Part shown: in pieces, positions 27,402 through 34,428 of the stretch
Position numbering within the stretch: position 1 is the first letter of the stretch
Layout of the letters: each line of letters begins with the position of its first letter
Assembly: GCF_021513275.1 (NCBI RefSeq)
Contig: NZ_CP090978.1
Span: 5,437,247-5,501,246 of the forward strand
Length of the DNA: 64,000 nucleotides
Reading direction: 5' to 3'
Origin: Paenibacillus hexagrammi
GTDB lineage: Bacteria > Bacillota > Bacilli > Paenibacillales > NBRC-103111
Notes under the pieces: model-generated
What the model was told of the DNA's origin: nothing
What the model saw: only the letters and a program-made list of their open reading frames with translations
The model's database searches: none
Made by a program: the position numbers and the translations under genes

Positions 27402-28286
27402 TCATTCCCTATGAAGCTGCCTGATTCTTTGAATGGCGCGAATATGATGATAGGCGTGACCTGACATCATTTTCAAAAGCTGACCGACCGATTCCTCCCG
27501 TGCTGAAGTAATCACCCGCCGTTCTAACGCGTCCGGCAAACAGCCGCAAAGACCGAGAATATGTGCGCGAATAGTGCGAAACAGGAGAAGCTCCGTTTCA
27601 ATCGACCTCTTGGCATACGATAGCCCGACGCTCCAGTCATCCTGTGAAAAGGGATTGCCCTGGTAGCTTCTCCCCGGCTCCGCCAATGCAAATTTCACCT
27701 TGTGTATGGTTATGAGCTCCAGATCTACAACATGCAGAAGCTGCTCGCGAATGGACCATTTTCCCAGGGTTCCCCTATGATCAAGCTGATCATTGGTCAA
27801 TCCCTGAATGGCAGCTTCCAGCTCATCCGCTCCCCGCGCATACCGGTCCAGAATCTCTTCATGACTTGGAAACAACTCCTCCCAGTAGACGACGAGGTAT
27901 TCATTAGGGATTGGGACAAGGAGCTTGCGAATGGAGCCAGGATCCTCGTCGCGGGAAAATTCGTCCCAGCCCCGCATACGGAGACTCTTTTCCATTTCCG
28001 CTATCGATGACACTCCCACATAGATGCTGTCCCCCTGTTTAGGCCGATGAGCACTGGCTGCAAGCCAATTCTGAAGCTCTTCCATCTGTTTTCCTTGCTG
28101 CTTCAAAGCTTGGTACTTTTCTCTGTTGATGAACAAAACCGGATACTCCGGTACAATCTCCAGCATCCCCATTTCCATAGGCAAGCTTACGTCCGATTCG
28201 AACGCCCGCCAGCCCAGTCTCGATATGTAAATAGTCTCTACTTGCTCCAGGCTGTCCACTTGAAGCAGCAGCTTTGCTTTCATCAT
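27402..28286 (-). CDS. VOC-DinB two-domain fusion protein
   Basis: About 294 residues. The N-terminal 120 residues look like a VOC/glyoxalase-type module (LLLQVDSLEQVETIYISRLG, MLEIVPEYPVLFINREKY, then the repeated half GDSIYVGVSSIAEMEKSLRM). The C-terminal 150 residues are a DinB/YfiT-like four-helix bundle with the usual His positions (REQLLHVVDLE and SGHAYHHIRAIQRIRQL) that bind a metal in thiol-transferase relatives. This suggests a cytosolic enzyme acting on a thiol-linked or small toxic substrate, but the reaction is unknown. The start is uncertain: paired ATGs at 28286/28283 follow GAGGG at 12-15 bases, and TTG codons lie closer. Confidence 0.78.
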   Translation of the reverse strand: MMKAKLLLQVDSLEQVETIYISRLGWRAFESDVSLPMEMGMLEIVPEYPVLFINREKYQALKQQGKQMEELQNWLAASAHRPKQGDSIYVGVSSIAEMEKSLRMRGWDEFSRDEDPGSIRKLLVPIPNEYLVVYWEELFPSHEEILDRYARGADELEAAIQGLTNDQLDHRGTLGKWSIREQLLHVVDLELITIHKVKFALAEPGRSYQGNPFSQDDWSVGLSYAKRSIETELLLFRTIRAHILGLCGCLPDALERRVITSAREESVGQLLKMMSGHAYHHIRAIQRIRQLHRE

Positions 28287-28364
28287 CGTCAACGGCAAAC
28301 CCTCTTTTCTACTAAATAAGGGCTAAGCTGCACTCACCCCAAAACTTATAAATTCTGGCGAGTT

Positions 28365-28401
28365 AAAAAAAATAGCGCTCCATCTGAGTTCGACGGAGCA
28401 C
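28365..28401 (-). terminator. Terminator of the KDPG aldolase transcript
   Basis: GTGCTCCGTC and GATGGAGCGC pair on the minus strand around a 7-nt loop, followed by TATTTTTTTT. Confidence 0.88.
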
Positions 28402-28410
28402 CATGATTTC

Positions 28411-28722
28411 CTACTTTTTGGCTGTGCGATAAGCTTCGATGTACTGGGCAGCTTTCTTGGCCACCAGGCTGTAATCGCCTGTTTTGACGGCATCGCTTGT
28501 CAGGTCGGAGCCAATACCGACGGCAACTGCGCCCGCTTGGATCCATTCGCCGAGATTGCTCAGCGATACGCCGCCTGTCGGCATGATGTTCGCCTGCGGC
28601 AGCGGCCCTTTGATGGCCTTGATCATTCCCGGGGAGTACAGATTGCCCGGGAACAGCTTCACGATATCGACGCCAAGCTCCAGCGCCGTTTGGATTTCCT
28701 GAATCGTCATGCAGCCGGGCAT
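28411..28722 (-). CDS. eda: KDPG/KHG aldolase, C-terminal part in second frame
   Basis: This frame continues the aldolase after a one-base loss at 28924-28926 and is really open back to that point. It contains PGCMTIQEIQTALELGVDIV, the Schiff-base Lys in KLFPGN, and the phosphate site MPTGGVSLSNLGEW. Joined with the N-terminal piece it makes a normal 220-residue enzyme. No ribosome-binding site supports separate translation. Confidence 0.87.
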   Translation of the reverse strand: MPGCMTIQEIQTALELGVDIVKLFPGNLYSPGMIKAIKGPLPQANIMPTGGVSLSNLGEWIQAGAVAVGIGSDLTSDAVKTGDYSLVAKKAAQYIEAYRTAKK

Positions 28723-28799
28723 GACGGGAACTCGATACCGGTTGCAGAGCGCAACCGTTTGAGGGTTTAGCGATGGGCCGACGACGAATTCGGCCCCGC

Positions 28800-29072
28800 T
28801 TAGAATCGCGGCGCGCGCCGTCTCGGGGTCGAGTGCCGTGCCGACCCCGATGATCGCGTACTTCGCCGCGTCCTGCGCTGTGCTCGAGTAGCGCTTCGCC
28901 AGCTCCTCGATGGCGCGCAGCGCAAAGGTACGGTCATCGTGACCTCGATGACCTTGATGCCTCCGGAAATGGCCTGTTCGGCCATTTCTACGACTTCCTC
29001 AGGCGTTTCGCCGCGCAGCACGGCGACAACACCTTCTTGTGTGATTTTCTGAATCAATTGAATCTTTTTCAT
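28800..29072 (-). CDS. eda: KDPG/KHG aldolase, N-terminal part (frameshifted)
   Basis: Bifunctional 4-hydroxy-2-oxoglutarate / 2-dehydro-3-deoxy-6-phosphogluconate aldolase splits KDPG to pyruvate and glyceraldehyde-3-phosphate. The first 47 residues are normal (MKKIQLIQKITQEGVVAVLR, with the catalytic Glu region GGIKVIEVTMTVP). The frame then turns into Arg/Ser-rich nonsense. Adding one T to the TTT at 28924-28926 restores FALRAIEELAKRY and onward through IIGVGTALDPE. The ATG at 29072 has AGGAAGG nine bases upstream. With kdgK further up the same strand it would complete the KDG-to-pyruvate route for hexuronate breakdown. Confidence 0.88.
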   Translation of the reverse strand: MKKIQLIQKITQEGVVAVLRGETPEEVVEMAEQAISGGIKVIEVTMTVPLRCAPSRSWRSATRAQRRTRRSTRSSGSARHSTPRRRAPRF

Positions 29073-29329
29073 GAGTGTAAGCACCTTCCTGAAATGAGTG
29101 TTGTGTATGAGTTGGACATTGTGATTGTTTCTGTTACCTCTTTTGTTTCTGTTCCCATGTGAGTGGGTGCATGTATTGGCTTTATTGTTCGCTTCAATGC
29201 ATCTTCATTGTTTGCTTCATCGTATGTGCATGGCATTTTTCTTGCATTATTCTGTACTCTACCGTTTGCATAACTTGAATGCATCCTAGTTAGCATTAGT
29301 AATGCATCATTTTGACACGGGCTTTAGTG
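29073..29329. other. Stretch between eda and the hexamer tract
   Basis: No gene seen. Several ATGCAT-like words recur. It belongs to the unusually long gap between kdgK and eda. Confidence 0.4.
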
Positions 29330-29655
29330 TACGTGTTTGCGTCTGCATCTGCTCCTGCGCTTTGCTCCTGCCAATTCGCTCCTGCTTTTGCTCTAGCTTT
29401 TGCTCTTGCACCTGCCATTTGCTCCTGCAATTTGCTCTTGCATTTTCTCTTGCCCCTGCAATTTGCTCCTGCATTTGCTATTGCATTTGCACCTGCTCCT
29501 GCAATTCGCTCCTGCTTTTGCTCTAGCTTTTGCTCTTGCACCTGCATTTGCTCCTGCAATTTGCTCTTGCATTTGCTCTTGCATTTGCTCTTGCCCCTAC
29601 AATTTGCTCCTGCATTTGCTATTGCTCTTGCTCTTGCGCTTGCACTCGCTCATGC
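29330..29655 (-). repeat. Hexamer-based GCANNN repeat tract between kdgK and eda
   Basis: Over about 330 bp, the minus strand is a run of units such as GCAAGA, GCAAAT and GCAGGA, with rare one-base slips, in no fixed order. It gives spurious open frames in several phases (Gln/Glu/Lys/Ala-rich on the minus strand, Leu/Ala/Cys-rich on the plus strand). It is strongly purine-rich on the coding strand of the operon. Confidence 0.85.
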
Positions 29656-29662
29656 ATTTGTA

Positions 29663-30637
29663 TCAACGCTCAACATGCTTTACGTTGTTTAATACAGCCT
29701 CGACCTGCTCCCAAGTCGGAGCGCCTTCCCAGTCCCCTTCAGCTTGTACAATGAGGGAACCGACCAAGTTGCCGATGCGGACAGCTTTCGCATAATCATA
29801 GCCTTTTACAAGTCCAACTAAGAAACCTGCGCAGAAGCCGTCTCCAGCCCCGACTGTATCCACGACCTGTTCAGCTTTGAAATAAGGCACAGCCGTAATG
29901 GACTCTTTATCCACTACGTAGGTCTCATCTTCCCCGCCCTTCACAATAGAGATGCCGGGCAGCTCGCGCAGCTTGGTCACAATCGTGTCCCAATCTTCTG
30001 TTTGATACAGCAGCTTAAGCTCATCCAGTCCCGGAAGAAAATAATCCGCTTCCTTAGCAAGCTCCAGCAGGACGCCGCGCGCTTCTTCAATGGACCAAAG
30101 CTTTAACCGCAGGTTCGGATCAAAGCTTACTTTAACTCCATGCTTGCGAGCCAGACGGATCGCCTCGATGGCAGTCTGCTTACAGGATTCACTTAAAGCA
30201 GGTGTAATACCTGTAACATGCAAAATTTTCGCCTGGGCGATGTACGCTTCATCCAAGTGCTCTGGTGTCATGCGGCTTGCCGCAGAGTTTTTTCGATAGT
30301 AATATACGGATGTCTTGCCCATCAGCACTTCCCGCATCATTAAGCCTGTAGGCGCTTCTGCAGTCAGCTCTGCCCTCGAGACATCCACTCCTTCACCGCG
30401 GATTCTTTTGAGAATCATGCGACCTAATGGATCCTTACCCAAGCGTCCGAACCATCCCACCCTCGCTCCAAGTCTTGCCGCTCCAATCGCTACATTGCTT
30501 TCAGCTCCACCGAACAAGCTGTCCAGCTGCGAAGAATACTCCAGTCCTTTGCCGCTCGTAGGCATAAGCAACGCCATCGTTTCACCAAAAGTGACGATTT
30601 CAGGGGCTTGAACGGATTCATTTTGCATATTCGACAT
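29663..30637 (-). CDS. kdgK: 2-dehydro-3-deoxygluconokinase (PfkB family)
   Basis: This 324-residue sugar kinase phosphorylates 2-keto-3-deoxygluconate to KDPG. Signatures: GETMALLMP near the N-terminus, the substrate-loop GGAESNVAIGAARLGARVGW, and the PfkB signature DTVGAGDGFCAGF with the catalytic Asp. ATG at 30637 has GGAGG four bases upstream. Its product is the substrate of the eda product on the same strand about 600 bp downstream, but a long repeat tract separates the genes. A LacI-type palindrome upstream suggests sugar-acid induction. Confidence 0.93.
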   Translation of the reverse strand: MSNMQNESVQAPEIVTFGETMALLMPTSGKGLEYSSQLDSLFGGAESNVAIGAARLGARVGWFGRLGKDPLGRMILKRIRGEGVDVSRAELTAEAPTGLMMREVLMGKTSVYYYRKNSAASRMTPEHLDEAYIAQAKILHVTGITPALSESCKQTAIEAIRLARKHGVKVSFDPNLRLKLWSIEEARGVLLELAKEADYFLPGLDELKLLYQTEDWDTIVTKLRELPGISIVKGGEDETYVVDKESITAVPYFKAEQVVDTVGAGDGFCAGFLVGLVKGYDYAKAVRIGNLVGSLIVQAEGDWEGAPTWEQVEAVLNNVKHVER

Positions 30638-30685
30638 ACGACCTCCATCTATATACCGGCACTAGGAACATGCCTTTACGTTTAA

Positions 30686-30699
30686 TTGAAACGTTTAAA
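30686..30699. promoter_or_regulatory. Possible LacI-family (KdgR-like) operator before kdgK
   Basis: TTGAAACGTTTAAA has the exact 8-bp palindromic core AAACGTTT centred on CG, about 55 bp before the kdgK start. The flanks are less symmetric than those of the maltose operators. Confidence 0.4.
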
Positions 30700-30763
30700 C
30701 TAAGATACAAAACTTATTATAGTGTATCCGTACCGTTTTCACCACCATTGTTTAGCCAAAAAA

Positions 30764-31759
30764 TCATAAAGCGCATTGCTCAACTTCAAATCCAAGCTCT
30801 TCAATCATTCGGTGGTCTTGCTCCGCTTCCTGTCCTTCCGTTGTCAAATAATCACCAACAAACACAGAATTGGCCGCATAGAGACTCAAGCTTTGCAGCG
30901 AGCCCAAATTCACTTCACGTCCGCCCGCAACTCGAATCTCTTTCGTTGGATTCACCAACCGCATCAATGCTAGCACTTTCAAGCATTTTCGAGGATCTAG
31001 ATCTCTTCTATTCTCCATAGGCGTCCCGGGAATCGGATTCAAAAAATTAATGGGAATAGAGTCTGCATCCAGTTCTCTTAGCGCAAACGCAATCTCGACG
31101 ATTTCCTCGTCCGACTCTCCCATGCCGATGATCGCTCCCGAACAGGGGGACATACCTGCAAGCTTGGCCTTCTCCACCGTCTGAATCCGATCCTCATAGG
31201 TATGCGTCGAGGTAATCCGCCTAAATTGTCCGGCACTTGTATTCACATTGTGGTTGTATCGATCCACACCGGCCTCGTAGAGCCGACTCGCTTGCTCATC
31301 AGTCAAAATGCCAAGACAAGCACATATCTTCATCGGCAGAGTCGCCTTGATTTCCCGCACTGCCTCAACCACCTGATCCAGTTCTCTCTCTGTAGGCCCC
31401 CTGCCGCTAGCCACGATACAATATGTACCTACCTGCAGCTCCTTTGCTTTATGCGCCCCTTCAACAAGAATCTGCTTCTCCAAAAGCGGATATTTTACAA
31501 TCGGCGCCTTGGAAACTATGGATTGTGAGCAATAACCGCAGTCTTCCGGACAAAGCCCGCTCTTTGCATTAATAATCAGATTGAGCTTGACCTTTTTGCC
31601 GTAGTAATACTTTCGCACCTGGTAAGCAGCCTGCATCATGGACAGCAGCTCATCGTCGTCCGCCGTTATAATCGCTAGCCCTTCCTCCCTTGTAATAACG
31701 CTGCCTTGCAGCACTTTCTCCGCTAACCGCTGCCAACCCACTCCATAGATAGATTTCAT
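30764..31759 (-). CDS. bioB: Biotin synthase
   Basis: This radical-SAM enzyme inserts sulfur into dethiobiotin. About 331 residues from the ATG at 31759, which follows AAAAGGATGGGGAG; the open frame reaches 31840 but that part overlaps the BirA operator. Key residues: the 4Fe-4S triad CPEDCGYC, then YCIVASGRGPT, KICACLGILTDEQ with a cluster Cys, YNHNVNTSAGQF, and the 2Fe-2S Arg region in RVAGGREVNLG. It stands alone here with no other bio gene, so dethiobiotin is made elsewhere. Confidence 0.95.
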   Translation of the reverse strand: MKSIYGVGWQRLAEKVLQGSVITREEGLAIITADDDELLSMMQAAYQVRKYYYGKKVKLNLIINAKSGLCPEDCGYCSQSIVSKAPIVKYPLLEKQILVEGAHKAKELQVGTYCIVASGRGPTERELDQVVEAVREIKATLPMKICACLGILTDEQASRLYEAGVDRYNHNVNTSAGQFRRITSTHTYEDRIQTVEKAKLAGMSPCSGAIIGMGESDEEIVEIAFALRELDADSIPINFLNPIPGTPMENRRDLDPRKCLKVLALMRLVNPTKEIRVAGGREVNLGSLQSLSLYAANSVFVGDYLTTEGQEAEQDHRMIEELGFEVEQCAL

Positions 31760-31815
31760 TCTCCCCATCCTTTTCCCATTTCGAAAACATAATCGTGACT
31801 TGGTCCAATTATCGA

Positions 31816-31849
31816 TTGTCAACCTAAATACAAACCACACAGTTTACAA
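31816..31849 (-). promoter_or_regulatory. BirA operator upstream of bioB
   Basis: TTGTCAACC, a 16-bp spacer and AGTTTACAA match the two-arm BirA operator (consensus TTGTAAACC and GGTTTACAA, spacer 14-17) with one or two differences. Holo-BirA would repress bioB when biotin is plentiful. Its position also argues for the shorter BioB start. Confidence 0.75.
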
Positions 31850-32180
31850 TCCAGCTTTTATTCTACCACCTTCAACCAAAATATTCCATAAACTTAAAAG
31901 TCTGCTTACCTCCTTTATCCTCTAGCAAACAAAGCATACTTTTTGAGGGTTATCCACAACTACATACTCTTCTACCCACAGCCTCAGGGCAGATATCCAC
32001 AAGTTATCCACAACCACGTAAAGGCACCTCGTAGAATATGAAGGCAAGCGTTAATCAAGACTCGATACTCTCCTCGAAAAAGGAACCTCAGTCGTCTCGA
32101 AGAGCCCGTGTTCTTAGAACCGAAAATGGGGCCGCGAGTTTCCCACATATAGATTCCGGTACATACAAGGAGGCTTGGTC
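31850..32180. other. Intergenic region carrying DnaA-box-like sites
   Basis: About 330 bp without a convincing gene. It contains the DnaA-box cluster listed separately and the ribosome-binding site of a 24-codon ORF at its right end. Confidence 0.45.
31950..32012 (+). promoter_or_regulatory. Cluster of DnaA boxes
   Basis: TTATCCACA occurs exactly at 31950-31958 and 32004-32012. A one-mismatch copy ATATCCACA is at 31993-32001, and a weaker CTACCCACA is nearby. All have the same orientation. No dnaA, dnaN or rpmH is near, so this is not the replication origin. Confidence 0.6.
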
Positions 32181-32255
32181 ATGCATAAAAGTAAAAAAGC
32201 ATGGATTCGCTACAACCAAGTTGTATCCGAAACCATGCCTTATGGTATGCATTGA
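32181..32255 (+). CDS. Possible 24-residue peptide ORF
   Basis: The ATG has AAGGAGG seven bases upstream. The peptide begins MHKSKKAWIRYNQVV and ends PYGMH. It runs through the hairpin that terminates the convergent monophosphatase gene, stopping two bases short of that gene's stop codon. It is basic and unrecognised. The site could be a chance match, so confidence is low. Confidence 0.35.
   Translation: MHKSKKAWIRYNQVVSETMPYGMH
32199..32238 (-). terminator. Terminator of the inositol-monophosphatase gene
   Basis: GCATGG...CCATGC arms with an inner TACAAC/GTTGTA stem; on the minus strand TTTTTT follows. Confidence 0.82.
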
Positions 32256-32257
32256 TA

Positions 32258-33118
32258 TTAGAAGCCCGTAGCTTCCGCCTTCGCAAGCTCTTGCTGAAGC
32301 TCTTCATGAATACTGCCGTTTGTCGCCAACACGTTGCGAACGGAAAGCTCGTAAGGCTTCCCTTGAGTGTCTGTTACCTTACCTCCTGATTCTATGATCA
32401 GCAACGCCCCTGCAGCCATGTCCCAAGAGCTTAAACCGACCTCCCAAAAGCCGCTCAATCTCCCTGCAGCTACGTATGCCATGTGCAGCGCCGCCGAGCC
32501 CGCTACCCGAAGATTTCTCACCTTCGGAGCTACAGCCTGCACGCCGCGGAGATTGATAGGAAGCGCCCCTTCTCTGTCCGCCGGAAAGCCCGTAGCAACA
32601 AGGCTGCCTGCCAGGGTCGCATCCAAGGAAACCGCCGTCTTCTTCCCGTGCATGTAAGCACCTTTGCCCTTCTCCGCTACGAACAATTCATCGCGAATCG
32701 GGTCATACACAACACCCACGATGACTTCTCCCTTGAACGCCAGCGCAATCGAGACAGAGAAGAAAGGGAATCCGTGTACGAAATTGGTCGTGCCGTCAAT
32801 AGGATCTACGATCCACAAATACTCTGCATCACTTGCTGCTTCCAGAGCTTTGGCCGATGCAGCCGGCCCCGGCTCTACGCCTTCCTCGCCTAAGAAAGAA
32901 TGGCTGGGAAAATGCGTCATAATGAGATTCTTAATCAGTTTCTCCGAGCCTTTATCCACCTCAGTTACGAGGTCATGCGAAGAGTATTTTTCATCAACTC
33001 TACTAAAATCTCCAAGCTTGCTCTTAATCCATTCACCCGCTTTGGCCGCCGTATTAATCGCCACCGCCGTAAAGCTTTTGCTGCCTACTACAAAAGGTTC
33101 AGTTGTTCCATTTGCCAT
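32258..33118 (-). CDS. Inositol monophosphatase family protein
   Basis: This 286-residue Mg-dependent phosphatase has motif A WIVDPIDGTTNFVHG (metal ligands Asp, Asp), the upstream FLGEEG Glu, and motif B WDMAAGALLIIESGG (third metal Asp). The family hydrolyses inositol-1-phosphate and related sugar phosphates (SuhB/YktC-like). Two extra segments (PGPAASAKALEAASDAEY) make it slightly longer than usual. It is a single gene ended by its own terminator. The ribosome-binding site GAAAGAG is weak. Confidence 0.9.
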   Translation of the reverse strand: MANGTTEPFVVGSKSFTAVAINTAAKAGEWIKSKLGDFSRVDEKYSSHDLVTEVDKGSEKLIKNLIMTHFPSHSFLGEEGVEPGPAASAKALEAASDAEYLWIVDPIDGTTNFVHGFPFFSVSIALAFKGEVIVGVVYDPIRDELFVAEKGKGAYMHGKKTAVSLDATLAGSLVATGFPADREGALPINLRGVQAVAPKVRNLRVAGSAALHMAYVAAGRLSGFWEVGLSSWDMAAGALLIIESGGKVTDTQGKPYELSVRNVLATNGSIHEELQQELAKAEATGF

Positions 33119-33246
33119 GTATATATCAACTCTTTCTTTTCATTTAGAATCTACGCTAACTAAGTATAGTAATTATACGCTTTGAAAACCAGTATGTTTC
33201 ATCTAAATTTCCTCCAAAATCCAACAATTTTCGTCATTTAGTTATA

Positions 33247-33274
33247 TTTACCATGGTGGCAATTATGATATAAT
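33247..33274 (+). promoter_or_regulatory. SigA-type promoter of the exopolysaccharide plus-strand arm
   Basis: TTTACC, 16 bp, TATAAT, about 45 bp before the first gene of the arm. Confidence 0.6.
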
Positions 33275-33319
33275 AGCACTTGAGTACCAAGTATTATTTA
33301 GAATGGAGGCGTGTAGACG

Positions 33320-33691
33320 GTGGTATTCAGTAGATTCAAACGTGTGCTTCACCGCTACGGAGACGTTCAACTGTATGTAACAGAAGTCCAATGTCTTCCG
33401 GATGGTAATCCACTCAACCTCTATATATACTTGAATGAATATTCAATGGAGATTATGATCTCTGTTGCCTCAATTCAAAAAGTGATTCGAAATCGACTCA
33501 AGCAGCAAACCCTTTATCTAATCCTTACTAAAGACAAACATCCAATTGTTCTTACGATAGATGACAACCGCGGCAATCACTACGTATATTGTCAAAAAAC
33601 CGTCTACCAACTACTGCTCGATAATTATTATAGTAGTTCAAACAACTATGAAAGTATGCCATCCTTACCCCCCACAACAAGAACTGCATAA
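33320..33691 (+). CDS. Unrecognised protein heading the exopolysaccharide arm
   Basis: A 123-residue protein starting at GTG 33320, with GGAGG ten bases upstream. It is rich in beta-strand-like and Tyr/Asn/Gln stretches (GDVQLYVTEVQCLPDG, QTLYLILTKDKHPIVLTIDD) with no membrane segment or signal peptide. I know no family for it. It ends just past a run of six C (33668-33673). Removing one C would fuse it in frame to the PIN-like protein that follows, giving about 299 residues, and that protein has no ribosome-binding site of its own. It may therefore be the N-terminal domain of one protein. Confidence 0.65.
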   Translation: MVFSRFKRVLHRYGDVQLYVTEVQCLPDGNPLNLYIYLNEYSMEIMISVASIQKVIRNRLKQQTLYLILTKDKHPIVLTIDDNRGNHYVYCQKTVYQLLLDNYYSSSNNYESMPSLPPTTRTA

Positions 33692-33698
33692 TAATGTT

Positions 33699-34220
33699 AT
33701 GCTCATTGATTCCCAAGTTTTATGTAGATTTCCTGAAGAGCTCATACAATGGATTGAGCATAGCAAGCTCATTATTAGTCCTCATTACAATAAGGAAATT
33801 GAACAACTTGTTCCAGATTGCAGTGAACGGGCTCGCATACTTACTGTAATAGAAACTCTCACTTCCACACATCCCGACAAACTAATTCGAGATAGACGTA
33901 CTAGCAGCCTGTACGATGGAAACAGCTATTTGCATCAAATTGCCTCACAACCACATGTTTCAATAACAAAAGTGACGATTGTTACTATAGATGAGAACAT
34001 TACAATGAAAGCTAAGCTTCAAGGATACGCTGTCTTCAATCCGATGCAGCAATTATCTGAAATACACCATCCCAAACGAGAACTAAACATACTCGATGTT
34101 TCTAAGGAAGAAACTCCCACGACTTCTAATCGATTTGAGGGACTTCCACCACGTTCAAAGCGCCGTCAAAAAAAACGAAATGGCTCTCTTTTAAATGCAA
34201 TGAGTTCATTTTTCTTCTAG
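33699..34220 (+). CDS. PIN-like domain protein (possible C-terminal half of the preceding ORF)
   Basis: About 173 residues from the ATG at 33699; the frame is open further up. The order of elements resembles a PIN nuclease fold: a first Asp in VMLIDSQVLCRF, then LIISPHYNKEIEQL with an acidic residue, SERARILTVIETL, and a final Asp in VTIVTIDENITMKAKLQGYAVFNP. The C-terminus is very basic (RSKRRQKKRNGS). PIN proteins cut or bind RNA, so a role in controlling the locus mRNA is conceivable; this is an inference from pattern only. No Shine-Dalgarno is visible at 33648 or 33699, which supports fusion with the upstream ORF. Confidence 0.6.
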   Translation: MLIDSQVLCRFPEELIQWIEHSKLIISPHYNKEIEQLVPDCSERARILTVIETLTSTHPDKLIRDRRTSSLYDGNSYLHQIASQPHVSITKVTIVTIDENITMKAKLQGYAVFNPMQQLSEIHHPKRELNILDVSKEETPTTSNRFEGLPPRSKRRQKKRNGSLLNAMSSFFF

Positions 34221-34329
34221 CATCATTCATCTACAAGATATCAAATAACTATTTTCCCTCAAACTACTCTTATAATTCCAATTACACCATGAAAAACTTA
34301 GATTCCCCTAAATATTTCGTAACTTCATC

Positions 34330-34404
34330 TAGGTGTGCGATGATGTGTATGCCGCTTCTTTGGGCGCTAGGCATACATGGAGCAAGTGGCGCAACCTCCA
34401 CCTA
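34330..34404 (+). ncRNA. Candidate structured RNA leader before the sugar transferase
   Basis: TAGGTG (34330-34335) pairs with CACCTA (34399-34404), TGCG (34336-34339) with CGCA (34390-34393), and TGTATGCC (34346-34353) exactly with GGCATACA (34370-34377). The nested stems end 25 bp before the start codon, close to the GGAGG site. It could be a riboswitch-like or antitermination element; no known class is recognised. Confidence 0.45.
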
Positions 34405-34428
34405 TTCTATCTAAATGGAGGAGCCACT

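Noticed and set aside
29296-29692. Several open frames in the hexamer tract (Gln/Glu-rich or Leu/Ala/Cys-rich)
   Set aside because: The repeat removes stop codons in many phases on both strands; none has a ribosome-binding site.
31950-32012. Chromosomal replication origin
   Set aside because: Only two exact DnaA boxes, no AT-rich unwinding region beside them that stands out, and no dnaA, dnaN, recF, gyrB or rpmH nearby.
32038-32271. A 77-codon plus-strand frame between bioB and the monophosphatase gene
   Set aside because: No ribosome-binding site and it crosses the terminator; the overlapping 24-codon ORF in another frame has a far better site.
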